Position numbers and translations under genes: made by a program
Assembly (NCBI GenBank): GCA_965656085.1
Contig: CBFHJA010000018.1
Span: 19,257 to 83,256, forward strand
Source: Aliishimia sp965656085
GTDB lineage: Bacteria > Pseudomonadota > Alphaproteobacteria > Rhodobacterales > Rhodobacteraceae
Direction: 5' to 3'
DNA: 64,000 bases
The notes under the pieces: generated by a model
What the model saw: the letters and a program-made list of their open reading frames with translations, nothing else
What the model was told of the DNA's origin: nothing
Databases searched by the model: none
Shown here: piece after piece, positions 40,947 through 49,481 of the stretch
How the letters are laid out: every line of letters begins with the position of its first letter
Numbering within the stretch: the first letter of the stretch is position 1

Positions 40947-42049
40947 ACGTGGAGTTTGCAGGCGCGCGCGTGCTCGGCCCGCAGGGCTGGGAAAACCGTC
41001 CCGTCGCTGTTGCTGAAGGCCTCTTGGGCGCGGGCGGCGGGCGGCAGATCGACCTCAGCGGCTTTTCGATCCTGCCCGGCATCGTCGATATCCACGGCGA
41101 CGGCTTTGAGCGCCATGTCGCCCCGCGCCGGGGCGCGATGAAGGATGTCTCCGAGGGCATCCGTGCCGCCGAGGCCGAGATGGCCGCGAACGGTATCACC
41201 ACCGGCGTGATGGCGCAGTTCTGGTCATGGGAGGGCGGCATCCGCAGCCCCGATTTCGCCACGTCCTTTTTCGACGCGCTGGCCAAGACCAACACGATCA
41301 CCGATCTGCGCGGCCAGATGCGCTTCGAGACCTACTTGCTCGACACCTATGACGCGCTGCCCGGGATGCTTGCGCGCTGGGGGATCGACTATATCGTCTT
41401 CAACGACCATTTGCCCCATGACCGGCTGGCCGAGGGCCGGATGCCCAAGCGCAACACGGCTGAGGCGCTCAGGGCCGGGCGTTCTCCCGAGAAGCATTTC
41501 CAGTATCAGCTAGATCTGCACGCGCGCGGCCCCGATGTGCCAGACGCCCTGCGTGCGCTGGCCGCACAGCTCACGGCGCAGGGCGTGCGCATGGGCAGCC
41601 ACGATGACAGCACCGCCGCGCAGCGCGCATGGTGGGTGGAGGCCGGCGTCGAGATCGCCGAGTTTCCCGAGACATTGGAGGCTGCGGAGGCCCCGGGCGA
41701 CGTGATCCTCGGCGCGCCGAACCTCATGCGCGGGGGCTCGCACAAGGGCAATGTCTCGGCGCTCGACGTGATCATCATGGGCCATGCCGACGCGCTGGCC
41801 TCCGACTATCACTACCCCTCACTGCGCCGCGCCGCGCTGTTTCTGGCCAAGACCATCGGCATTGCCGAGGCGTGGGCGCTGGTCTCGTCCGGCCCCGCGC
41901 GGCTTCTGGGTCTGCCCGACCGCGGCCGTCTGGAGCCGGGGCTGCGCGCCGATCTGGTGATCCTCGATGGCGCGGACCGCGTCGCGGCAACGATGAGCGG
42001 CGGGCGGTTCAGCTACATGACAGGACCGATTGTGGAGCGGTTCGTCTAG
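40943..42049 (+). CDS. phnM: PhnM-type alpha-D-ribose 1-methylphosphonate 5-triphosphate diphosphatase
   Basis: The 368-residue protein is an amidohydrolase-fold enzyme of the PhnM family: IVDIHGDGFERHVAPR near residue 46 gives the metal-binding His and the family-specific DGFERH; SHDDSTAAQ near 213 and SDYHYPSLRRAALFL near 290 are further PhnM landmarks. PhnM removes pyrophosphate in the C-P lyase pathway. The rest of the phn genes are not in this window, so it may be an extra copy or a PhnM-like enzyme for another 5-triphosphoribose compound. It is translationally coupled to the lipase-like gene. Confidence 0.87.
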   Translation: MNVEFAGARVLGPQGWENRPVAVAEGLLGAGGGRQIDLSGFSILPGIVDIHGDGFERHVAPRRGAMKDVSEGIRAAEAEMAANGITTGVMAQFWSWEGGIRSPDFATSFFDALAKTNTITDLRGQMRFETYLLDTYDALPGMLARWGIDYIVFNDHLPHDRLAEGRMPKRNTAEALRAGRSPEKHFQYQLDLHARGPDVPDALRALAAQLTAQGVRMGSHDDSTAAQRAWWVEAGVEIAEFPETLEAAEAPGDVILGAPNLMRGGSHKGNVSALDVIIMGHADALASDYHYPSLRRAALFLAKTIGIAEAWALVSSGPARLLGLPDRGRLEPGLRADLVILDGADRVAATMSGGRFSYMTGPIVERFV

Positions 42050-42061
42050 CGGCAGCCGCGG

Positions 42062-43639
42062 TCAGTCCACGAAAACCTGGTCCTGCGCCGCGATCTGCTG
42101 CGCGGCCTCGGGCCCGATGGCCAGAAACCCCGCAAGCGCGGCAGCGTTGTCTTCCACTGGCGCGCCTTCGCGCAAGTGATAGTGCTCGTCGAACCCGGCA
42201 TCGCGGATCAGGTCGCTCTCATGTGCGATGTCGCCCCGGATGGTGGGCAAGAGCCGCTCCAGCGTTCCGGCACTGGTCTGCGCGCCCGCGAGCCCCACGC
42301 GCTGCGCGTGCCCGGCCAGATAGGCATCGCTGAACTGGCAGTGAATTTCCAGAAGCTTTGTGCGCGCACGGTCGGCGGCGAAATCCTGAAGCAGGTCGAG
42401 ATTGGCCGGGTCGAGGCAGATGATCAACCGGTCGGTCTCGTAATAGTCGAAGAGCATCCGCATCAGCGCGCGGCGGTGCCGGTGCCGCTTGTCCAGCGAG
42501 GTCTGGATGCCGCCGAGGTCGGGCAGGGCGGTGTCTTCCTCGTTGAACAGATACTCGATGGCGGGCAGGTTAGTGACCTGCCGGATATGGCCCAGCAGAC
42601 GCTTGGCGACATGCCATTTCTTGCTCACGACGATCATCAGTTCGCGCGATCGGCCCAGCGAGCCCTCGCTTTCCCAGAACCGCGTGGCAAAGCGCCGCCC
42701 GATCCGGCCCCGCTCGGTGAGGAAGGTGAACAGGTTCGCGCCCTCGTTGGAGATCTGGAACCTGACCCCTTCGGCGGCATAGAGCTGTCCGAGGCGGCGC
42801 TTGAGGTCGGTGGCCTCGGGGCTGATCTTGCGCGCGAAGAGGTAATCCTGCGCGAGCAACAACTCGTAATGGTCGTTATAGAAGCTCGCCGGCATCCCGT
42901 AATCGGTGAACATCAGGAAGGTCAGTGTCCGGGACCGGATTTGCTCGGACGGAACGAGGTGCCGCACGATGGTCTGAAAGAAGGTCTCGTCAGGAATCCA
43001 CGTGGTGGCGAAAAAGCGCATCACGTCCGGGCGCGCCCGTGCGAAGTCCTGCACGGCCTCGACAGTGGCGCGGCGCAGGCACCACCATTGAGAGCCGATC
43101 ATGATGTCGAGATCTTCCGGGATCTTGCGCGTGAGCCCGAGCCATTTTTGCAGCTCGAACATCGCGTAGAACCGCTTTTTCTGGCTGCGCTCGTTGAACC
43201 AGTGCCGGTAGATCAGCCGTTCTTCCTTGAAGCCGGTCTTGATCCAGTCGCTCTCGAAATAGTCGAAGCTCTCGATGAAATCGGCGTCGTTGGCGTCGAG
43301 ATAGTCATGCACGTATTCGGCGGTCTTGATCGCCATGCAATCGCCCGAGAGCATGTAGACATGCGTGGCGTCGTCGAAGGCGTCGAGGGCCGCGTCGATG
43401 GCTTTCAGCGTGGCGTCCACGAGGCTCCATTCGCCCCAGCCGCAGCGCACCCGCTTGCGCGCGAAGGTCACGTTGGGATTGCCGCGCAGCGCGTCGCGGA
43501 TGCGGTCATAGCTGTTCTGCGCGGCGCTGGCGTCGAAATGGATCGCCATGTAGTCGCCCACCGCTGTGAGGCGCTCGGCCTGACGGATGATCGCTTCGGG
43601 GTCTTTGTGACACAGCAAGATATAAGCGATTTTGGCCAT
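42062..43639 (-). CDS. Branching-type glycosyltransferase (core-2/I-branching, beta-1,6-GlcNAc transferase family) with C-terminal extension
   Basis: The protein has 525 residues from the ATG complementary to 43637-43639 (MAKIAYILLCHKDPEAI). The N-terminal ~270 residues match the GT14-like family: ILLCHKDP start, MLSGDCMAIKTAEYVHDYL near 93, GSQWWCLRR near 170 and IPDETFFQTI near 205. The C-terminal ~250 residues form the extra domain common in alphaproteobacterial members (DUF5927). It probably adds branching sugars to a surface polysaccharide in the cytoplasm or at the inner membrane. It is divergent from a sulfotransferase gene, which fits sulfated exopolysaccharide. Confidence 0.87.
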   Translation of the reverse strand: MAKIAYILLCHKDPEAIIRQAERLTAVGDYMAIHFDASAAQNSYDRIRDALRGNPNVTFARKRVRCGWGEWSLVDATLKAIDAALDAFDDATHVYMLSGDCMAIKTAEYVHDYLDANDADFIESFDYFESDWIKTGFKEERLIYRHWFNERSQKKRFYAMFELQKWLGLTRKIPEDLDIMIGSQWWCLRRATVEAVQDFARARPDVMRFFATTWIPDETFFQTIVRHLVPSEQIRSRTLTFLMFTDYGMPASFYNDHYELLLAQDYLFARKISPEATDLKRRLGQLYAAEGVRFQISNEGANLFTFLTERGRIGRRFATRFWESEGSLGRSRELMIVVSKKWHVAKRLLGHIRQVTNLPAIEYLFNEEDTALPDLGGIQTSLDKRHRHRRALMRMLFDYYETDRLIICLDPANLDLLQDFAADRARTKLLEIHCQFSDAYLAGHAQRVGLAGAQTSAGTLERLLPTIRGDIAHESDLIRDAGFDEHYHLREGAPVEDNAAALAGFLAIGPEAAQQIAAQDQVFVD

Positions 43640-43784
43640 GGACCGGATGTGGCAGCAACCTGTTACGGTACAGTTAACCCCGTAATGGCCCAAGGCGCAG
43701 CGAATATACACCATTTCTTTGCCATTTTTTGTTGATAAGGAAGCCACATGCGCATTTCAGGCGCAGGCAGAGAAGGGCCGCAGG

Positions 43785-44603
43785 ATGGGATTTCCCGGAA
43801 CATGGATGACGCAAAGCGAAAGCATGGTCTATCGCGTGGTGCCCAAATGCGCCTGCTCGACCATTGGCCAGATCATGTTCTACTCTGACCATGGCCGCTT
43901 TTTCGACGGTGATATCCACGATGCCAAGGACGGCATGCACAAATGGGCGCTGGAGCACAGCCACGCGCCGATCAGCGCCAATGTGCGGGCCCATAAAAGC
44001 TACGCCTTCACTTGCGTGCGCAACCCCTATACCCGTATTCTCAGCTCATTCTTCGACAAGATCTGCGGCATCCAGCGCAACGGCAAACGCTACCGGGGCA
44101 ATCTCGTGCCCTTGCTGATCCAGAAATACGGTATCGAAGTGGGCGGCGAGGACGGCAAGCAGGACTTCGACCAGATCAAGAGCTTCCGCCGCTTCCTTCT
44201 CTTCGCCCGCGACACGATCCGCTGGCGCCGCCCGATGGAGCCGGACATTCACTGGTCCGCCATGTCCGGCCATGTCTCGACCTTCATCGTCAATGGCGGG
44301 CGCTATGACAAGATTTTCTGGACCGAGACGTTCAACGACGGGATGGCCGAAGTGCTGCAAGCGATCGACACGCCGCACAGCGTCGATCTGACCGCGATCC
44401 CCCGCTTCAACGAAAGCGAAGGCCACGGCCCCAAACGGGCGCACCCGGTCGAGGACTATTTCGACGATCTGTCGATGCACCTCGTGCGCGAGATGTACAA
44501 GCGCGACTTCGACCTCTTCAAATACGATATCGGCGATCCGTCCAACAAGATGCCCATCGGCGAGATCGACCTGGATGAGGTCCACGCCAAGCTGGGCGAC
44601 TGA
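43785..44603 (+). CDS. Sulfotransferase family protein A (carbohydrate sulfotransferase type)
   Basis: The protein has 272 residues from the ATG at 43785. The PAPS 5'-phosphosulfate loop reads VPKCACSTIGQIM near residue 20, and the 3'-phosphate site reads FTCVRNPYTRILSSF near 88; both are the family-2 pattern shared with chondroitin sulfotransferases. It would transfer sulfate to a sugar. It is next to and divergent from a branching glycosyltransferase, supporting a sulfated polysaccharide. The last nine codons (DEVHAKLGD) reappear at 45433-45459 in a recombination scar. Confidence 0.87.
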   Translation: MGFPGTWMTQSESMVYRVVPKCACSTIGQIMFYSDHGRFFDGDIHDAKDGMHKWALEHSHAPISANVRAHKSYAFTCVRNPYTRILSSFFDKICGIQRNGKRYRGNLVPLLIQKYGIEVGGEDGKQDFDQIKSFRRFLLFARDTIRWRRPMEPDIHWSAMSGHVSTFIVNGGRYDKIFWTETFNDGMAEVLQAIDTPHSVDLTAIPRFNESEGHGPKRAHPVEDYFDDLSMHLVREMYKRDFDLFKYDIGDPSNKMPIGEIDLDEVHAKLGD

Positions 44604-44728
44604 TGCGGTCGAGGGTTGAATGGGACATTGCGCGGACAGACCTGCAAGACCCGGGCGACGCAACGGCTCTCTTCCTCTATGCTCCCAGACGTGGCGCGTG
44701 TCACATGTGCGATGGCCGCTGAAACGTC

Positions 44729-44878
44729 ATGGCTGATCTTCCTGAGACGCGGGGCGATATTGGCATGGGCGCGCCAAACAACCTTGAGGTTGTCAGGGCG
44801 GACCCTCTAAACGTGTGGGCGTGGACGAACTGGAGGCGATTAGGCTCGCCAGAGATCCAAAAATGGAAGAATAAGTAA
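44729..44878 (+). CDS. Possible small protein (49 aa), coupled to the next small gene
   Basis: The frame from the ATG at 44729 encodes 49 residues rich in Trp and Asn (VVRADPLNVWAWTNWRR segment) and ends with TAA overlapping the next ATG (TAATG). No ribosome site is visible before it and I recognise no family. The exact coupling argues for a real gene; the poor start argues against. It could also be the 3' end of a decayed longer gene. Confidence 0.35.
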   Translation: MADLPETRGDIGMGAPNNLEVVRADPLNVWAWTNWRRLGSPEIQKWKNK

Positions 44879-45072
44879 TGTATTTGCTCATTATTATTGC
44901 TGTTCCGGTCTTTTGCATCGGGGCCTTTATCGCCGCGATTAGGGCAAGCCGCAGAGGCGAGGGGACTCTGGGTGTCCTCTTTTCAAGCATCGCAGTCGGT
45001 TTCATGAGCGCAGTCTTCGCGACAGTTGCGGCATGGGTTGGTCTGATGATCATGTGGGGTATGGGCGTGTAG
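44878..45072 (+). CDS. Small membrane protein (64 aa), two predicted helices
   Basis: The protein has 64 residues: helix 1 is about residues 2-22 (MYLLIIIAVPVFCIGAFIA), followed by RASRRGEG, a basic cytoplasmic-type loop, then helix 2 about residues 31-60. A GGAAG site lies about 10 bases upstream. No family is recognised. It lies between two sulfotransferase genes. A weak hairpin with a short T-run at 45176-45207 may end its transcript. Confidence 0.55.
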   Translation: MYLLIIIAVPVFCIGAFIAAIRASRRGEGTLGVLFSSIAVGFMSAVFATVAAWVGLMIMWGMGV

Positions 45073-45673
45073 GGCGCACGCCAGACCAAGGGCGCGGTCC
45101 GGCCCCTGTTTCACGCGGGCTTCAGCTCTGAAACACGTCGTGAAGCGCCCGATGTCATGCTGGGCGTCCCCTCCTGCTGCACGCTTTTTTCAGGGTGTGC
45201 AGCCTTTTGGCCCATGAGCGACCGGGACGCGGGGCGTGGGGGCGAGATGCAGCGCCATGACGGACCAATGAGAAGACGCCATCGGCAACTCTTGGCGGGC
45301 CGCGGAGCGCCCGTGCCATGCGCGTCACCGAGCGCGTGCGATCACCCGGGCGACGCGGGCGGCGATGGCGGCGCTGCCTTTGGGAGACGGGTGGATGCGG
45401 TCCGGGGCGTGGAAGCTCAGATCACCAGGAGGGACGAGGTCCACGCCAAACTCGGCGACCGGCCCGGAACTAAGTCAATCCGGACCCTGCCGAGCGATGC
45501 TCGAAAGCGCGCTATACGGGACAAAGTGTTCATTCGGTCAACGTGGTTCGCTGACAACTTTCGATTCCGAAAACACCTTGCCAGTGGACTGGTGGCCAGC
45601 CATGCGCTATCCATTACCTTGTCTCGGTAAGATTAGGCTACCGGCGAAGCAATTCATCGCGAATGGAGGAGAA
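45073..45673. other. Non-coding junction region upstream of the low-GC sulfotransferase
   Basis: This 600-bp stretch has no convincing gene. It holds a weak terminator-like hairpin (GCTGCAC 45176-45182, GTGCAGC 45197-45203, then CCTTTT), a remnant of the GDSL gene's 3' end joined to a sulfotransferase 3' end (45330-45459), and the GC-to-AT composition switch near 45600. The longer frames across it are shadows or fused remnants. Confidence 0.6.
45330..45459. pseudogene. Chimeric scar: GDSL-gene 3' fragment fused to a sulfotransferase 3' fragment
   Basis: Bases 45330-45442 match 46660-46772 (the 3' coding end of the GDSL gene) over 113 bp with about ten mismatches by eye. Bases 45433-45459 match the last nine codons of sulfotransferase A (44574-44600) with three differences, all at third codon positions. 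The two parts join at the shared seven-mer GAGGTCC. Neither fragment is an intact gene. It marks one edge of the insertion that brought in sulfotransferase B. Confidence 0.75.
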
Positions 45674-46435
45674 ATGAAAATAATTTATTACTACCATATT
45701 CCGAAATGCGGAGGAACAACCATTGAAAATCATATGAAATTTCTAGCACAAAGATCTGGTGGGAAATTTTACAATTTCAACACATCAATGGATAATTTTG
45801 GAATTTGGAGGAAGGTGCGCAACGACTTAAAACTTTCTCACATGTTGCGCAAGCTTAACCAGCCCACTCATGGCTTTAAGTTTGTCCACCACCATCATGG
45901 ATATTATGGCCTAGGTGAGATTGTGGATGTCATTGAGAAAATACGGAGTGAAGCTGAAGCATTAGGGAATGAGTTTTACCTTTTTACCTTTGTAAGAGAC
46001 CCAATTTCCCGTATTATATCTTCGATTAATTACGCAAGAAATAGGGGGTTTGATCCAGATTTAACGTTTGAAGATTACTGCAAAGATTCCAGTAGAGACA
46101 ACGAAATGTGCAGGTACCTTTTGTACAACCATGCCTATCGTCAACTCACTCAATCAGTACGGGACTTGCGTCGTGGTGCTGATGAAAGGACATTAAGTCG
46201 AGTTTATGATCAGTTTGACGAAATATTTTTGCTTGACGATATGGATGCGTTTTTAAGCTGGATTCAGCATATAGTTGGCGTGGAGCCAAGAAATAAGTCT
46301 ATACATGAAAAAAAAGGAGTATATAAATTATTGCCAAATGATCATCAACGAAAAATCCTTCGGGAACGTAATGGTCTTGACTATAGTCTGTTTGATCTAG
46401 CGGTAAAGCGTAGTGGAGAGCGAGAAATCCATTAG
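45674..46435 (+). CDS. Sulfotransferase family protein B (low GC, probably acquired)
   Basis: The protein has 253 residues from the ATG at 45674, after an AATGGAGGAG site; the upstream in-frame extension is junction DNA. The PAPS loop is YHIPKCGGTTIENHM near residue 6 and the 3'-phosphate segment is FTFVRDPISRIISSINYA near 100. It belongs to the sulfotransferase family but is not close to protein A. Its codon use is strikingly AT-rich (many AAA, TTT, ATA), unlike every neighbour. It is flanked by AT-rich non-coding DNA and by the duplicated GDSL fragment, so it was probably acquired by transfer. Confidence 0.87.
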   Translation: MKIIYYYHIPKCGGTTIENHMKFLAQRSGGKFYNFNTSMDNFGIWRKVRNDLKLSHMLRKLNQPTHGFKFVHHHHGYYGLGEIVDVIEKIRSEAEALGNEFYLFTFVRDPISRIISSINYARNRGFDPDLTFEDYCKDSSRDNEMCRYLLYNHAYRQLTQSVRDLRRGADERTLSRVYDQFDEIFLLDDMDAFLSWIQHIVGVEPRNKSIHEKKGVYKLLPNDHQRKILRERNGLDYSLFDLAVKRSGEREIH

Positions 46436-46654
46436 TTTAGAAGTTCATCTCTTTCATGGCTTACTTATTTTTTGTGGAACTGGGTTGGTGGCTTGTTACA
46501 ATCAGATTTTCGGAAAATATCCCTTCAATATTTAAGCTTGCAGAGACTCTTTTGGAGGAGGCGAGTAATTCTAACAGTGCTCCTTATTTTTAATGTATTT
46601 TTAGCGGCTTGCATTTCTCAAAACCTTTGGCAACAATTGGTTATCATCCCCATC
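46436..46654. other. AT-rich non-coding tail of the insertion
   Basis: The 219 bp after sulfotransferase B keep its low GC and contain stop codons in all frames I followed. GC returns abruptly near 46655, where the GDSL gene ends. No transposase, tRNA end or clean target duplication is seen, apart from the GDSL-fragment repeat. Confidence 0.55.
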
Positions 46655-47353
46655 TCACGGAGCGCGCTTGATCACCTCGGCGACGCGGGCGGCGATGGCA
46701 GCGCTGCCTTTGGGGGAGGGGTGGATGCGGTCCGGGGCGTGGAAGCTCAGATCGCCACGAGGGACGAGGTCCCGCAGGGAGAGAAACGCCACGCCGTCAT
46801 CGCGGGCCGCCATGCGCGCGAGCCGGGCCTCCAGCGCATCGCCATCCGCGGCGCAGTGGTCAATGGGCGAGTCCCGGCCCGGGGTGCGCAGATAGCCCAG
46901 ATAGAGCACCCGCGCGCCGCTCTCGCGGAGCTTTGCGACCAGAGCGGGGATCACGCCCGCCCCGCCATCCTCGGAAATCATCCGGGCCATGCGCCTCTCG
47001 CAGCCCGAGCAGCCGCAGCCCAGCCACAGATCGTTGCCGCCGCCAGTGAGCACGACCCAGTCCCAGTTCCCCGCCACATATTGCTGCGCGATCTCCATGC
47101 CGAGCGCGCCGGAGATCGGCAGGGCATAGAGCACCCGCGCGCCGGGCACCGAGCGGTCCGTGACCGGCGCCCCGAGCCGGTCTTCGAGCGCATCGGCCAC
47201 CGACCGTCCGCCCGCGCTATTCCACGCGAGCAGCGAGTCGCCCATGACGAGCACCCGCGGTCCCTCCGCGCCGCCCTCTGGCGGTGGCGCTTCACCGCAC
47301 CCGCTCAGGGCGAGCAGCGCCGCGCATAAAAGCCCTGTCAGAACTCTCAACAT
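46655..47353 (-). CDS. GDSL/SGNH-hydrolase lipoprotein (arylesterase or lysophospholipase-like)
   Basis: The protein has 232 residues from the ATG complementary to 47351-47353. Residues 1-19 end LALSGC, a good lipobox, so it is probably lipid-anchored. The SGNH blocks are visible: VMGDSLLAWN (block I Ser), LTGGGNDLWLG (block III Asn), and DRIHPSPKG (block V Asp/His). Family enzymes hydrolyse esters, thioesters or O-acetyl groups, including those of polysaccharides. Its 3' 113 bp are duplicated at 45330-45442. Confidence 0.87.
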   Translation of the reverse strand: MLRVLTGLLCAALLALSGCGEAPPPEGGAEGPRVLVMGDSLLAWNSAGGRSVADALEDRLGAPVTDRSVPGARVLYALPISGALGMEIAQQYVAGNWDWVVLTGGGNDLWLGCGCSGCERRMARMISEDGGAGVIPALVAKLRESGARVLYLGYLRTPGRDSPIDHCAADGDALEARLARMAARDDGVAFLSLRDLVPRGDLSFHAPDRIHPSPKGSAAIAARVAEVIKRAP

Positions 47354-47537
47354 GCCTCGAAAGCTGTCCTCGCTGCCTTTCGAGATCAAACCTAACCCGC
47401 AAGGTCTTGCGGTTTGATGAACGCCCGCGCGGCCCAAAGCATGTCGCTGAAAAGTAGGTATGCACTTTTCAGCTCTTCGACACGCAAAATCAAAAAGCTA
47501 GAGGGGGTTGCGTGACTGCGAATGAACGCGGCGCGCT

Positions 47538-48773
47538 CTAGCGCAGACGGTCCAGCAGAGCGCGCGAAGGTTGCCCGGTGACCGGCAGGCCATTGGCGGC
47601 CTGATAGCCCCGGATCGCCGCCTCGGTCTTCGAGCCCAGCACCCCGTCCGGCGCGCCCGCGTCGAACCCGGCGCGTGTCAGCCCGGTCTGCAGCGCGACC
47701 CGGTCGTCCAGCGTGAAGCCGAATTCATCGGGCGGAAAGCGGCCCTGTATCGGCGGCCCGCCCAGAATGCGGTCGCTCAAATGGCCGATCCCGAGCGCGT
47801 AGCTTTCGGCGTTGTTATAGGTCAGAATCACCCCGAAATTGCGGAACACCAGAAAGGCCGGTCCGCTCCGGCCCGCGGGGATGATGATGCTTCCCGCGCC
47901 GTGATCCGGCAGCGTGCCCCCGGAGGCCGTCCGCACCCCGGCGGCGCGCCAGTCGGCCACGCTGCGCCGTGTGCCGCGTCCGAACGGGCCGGTCATCCCC
48001 TCCGGCAGCCGCACCTCCAGCCCCCATGGCTGACCGCGCCGCCAGCCATTCTTTTGCAGATAGGCCGCCGCCGAGGCGAGCGCGTCCGCCGGATCGTCCA
48101 ACCAGATATCGCGCCGCCCATCGCCGGTGAAATCCACCGCGAAGGCCTCGTAGGACGTGGGAATGAACTGCGTGTGCCCCATCGCCCCGGCCCAGCTTCC
48201 GGTCATCCGCGCCGGGGTGATATCGCCGCTCTGGAGGATCCGCAGCGCCGCAAGGAGTTGCTTTTCGAAGAACGCCCCGCGCCGCCCGTCATAGGCCAGC
48301 GTGGCGAGCGCCGAGAGCACCGGCACGTCGCCCCGGCGCGCCCCGAACCGGCTTTCCAGCCCCCAGATCGCGCAGGTGATCTGTCCCGGCACCCCGTAGC
48401 GCGCCTCCAAGGCATCGAAGGTGGCGCGCCGCGCCCGCAACGCGCGCTGCCCGGTGGCGATGCGCTCCGGCGAGGCAGCGATTTGCAGATAGTCCTCCAG
48501 CGAGCGCTTGAACTCGGTCTGGTTGCGGTCGCGCTCGACAACCTTCGGGATAAAGCCGATCCCGCCAAAATTGCGCGCCAGCGTGGCCTCGCTGATGCCC
48601 GCGCCCCGGGCGCGCCCCCGGAATCCCGCGAGCCATGCGTCAAAACCGGGATTGGGCGCTGTGGGCCACGCCTCGGTCGCGCCCGGGCGCGCGCCGCTTT
48701 GCGCGGTGGCGCTGCACCCTCCGAGGGCCATAGCGGCCAGTCCTGCACTGAAGCCGCGCCGGGTGATCTGCAT
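47538..48773 (-). CDS. Lytic murein transglycosylase (MltB family) with peptidoglycan-binding domain
   Basis: The 411-residue protein has a signal ending in AALGGC-like lipobox (MALGGC, residues 15-20), so it is probably an outer-membrane lipoprotein. The MltB-type catalytic domain spans roughly residues 40-320, with the catalytic Glu in IWGLESRFG near 140 and GAMGHTQFIPTSYE near 195. A C-terminal peptidoglycan-binding helical domain (LQTGLTRAGFDAGAPDG...) follows near 350-405. It cleaves peptidoglycan to 1,6-anhydro-muropeptides. It is divergent from smpB. Confidence 0.92.
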   Translation of the reverse strand: MQITRRGFSAGLAAMALGGCSATAQSGARPGATEAWPTAPNPGFDAWLAGFRGRARGAGISEATLARNFGGIGFIPKVVERDRNQTEFKRSLEDYLQIAASPERIATGQRALRARRATFDALEARYGVPGQITCAIWGLESRFGARRGDVPVLSALATLAYDGRRGAFFEKQLLAALRILQSGDITPARMTGSWAGAMGHTQFIPTSYEAFAVDFTGDGRRDIWLDDPADALASAAAYLQKNGWRRGQPWGLEVRLPEGMTGPFGRGTRRSVADWRAAGVRTASGGTLPDHGAGSIIIPAGRSGPAFLVFRNFGVILTYNNAESYALGIGHLSDRILGGPPIQGRFPPDEFGFTLDDRVALQTGLTRAGFDAGAPDGVLGSKTEAAIRGYQAANGLPVTGQPSRALLDRLR

Positions 48774-48947
48774 CTGTCTGCTCCTGCCGGTGATCGTTGT
48801 GGTGTGAATCGATCTTGTTTTGCCCGGAGTTTGACCCGCGGCGGCGCGCCACTCAAGCGCGATTGGGGGCGCGCGCAGAGATTTGCCGGGACCCGACCGG
48901 CGCGCGCCTCTTGCACGGGCGCAGCGTGGGGCCTATGTCAGCGAGCC

Positions 48948-49424
48948 ATGGCCAAGCAAAAAGCAGACCCCAATTACAAGGTGATCGCGGAAAACCGCCG
49001 CGCCCGCTTCGATTACGCGATCGAAGAGGATATCGAGTGTGGGATCATCCTCGAGGGCTCCGAGGTCAAATCGCTGCGGCAGGGCGGCGCGAATATCGCC
49101 GAGAGCTATGCCACCGTCGATGACGGCGAGTTGTGGCTGGTGAACAGTTACATCGCCCCCTATGAACAAGCCAAGACCTTCGCCCATGAGGAGCGCCGCC
49201 GCCGCAAGCTGCTGGTCTCGCGCAAGGAGTTGGCGCATCTGTGGAACGCCACGCAGCGCAAGGGCATGACGCTGGTGCCGCTGGTGATCTATTTCAACCA
49301 TCGCGGCATGGCCAAGCTGAAGATCGGCATCGCGAAGGGCAAGAAACTGCACGACAAGCGCGAGACCTCGGCCAAGCGGGACTGGAACCGCCAGAAGCAG
49401 CGCTTGCTGAAGGATCATGGCTGA
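48948..49424 (+). CDS. smpB: SsrA-binding protein SmpB
   Basis: The protein has 158 residues from the ATG at 48948 (MAKQKADPNYKVIAENRRA). The OB-fold core is textbook: GIILEGSEVKSLRQG near residue 32 and the C-terminal basic tail KGKKLHDKRET..KRDWNRQK. It delivers tmRNA to stalled ribosomes for trans-translation. The much longer upstream frame is antisense to the transglycosylase gene and is rejected. The tmRNA gene was not seen in the window. Confidence 0.97.
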   Translation: MAKQKADPNYKVIAENRRARFDYAIEEDIECGIILEGSEVKSLRQGGANIAESYATVDDGELWLVNSYIAPYEQAKTFAHEERRRRKLLVSRKELAHLWNATQRKGMTLVPLVIYFNHRGMAKLKIGIAKGKKLHDKRETSAKRDWNRQKQRLLKDHG

Positions 49425-49481
49425 GGCCCGGGTTGACGGTCCGTGCCGGGCCCCGCAGTCTGCAGCCAAAGGCGGTGCAGC

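Noticed and set aside
43748..43884. Better ribosome site (AAGGAAG) before the ATG at 43748 as the sulfotransferase A start
   Set aside because: That ATG is out of frame with the conserved PAPS-binding sequence; the in-frame start is 43785.
45073..46654. Insertion sequence or integron as source of the low-GC island
   Set aside because: No transposase, integrase, terminal inverted repeats or attC site was found; the only repeat is the GDSL gene fragment.
47571..48947. Long N-terminal extension of smpB
   Set aside because: It is antisense to the lytic transglycosylase; SmpB starts at 48948 with its usual N-terminus.
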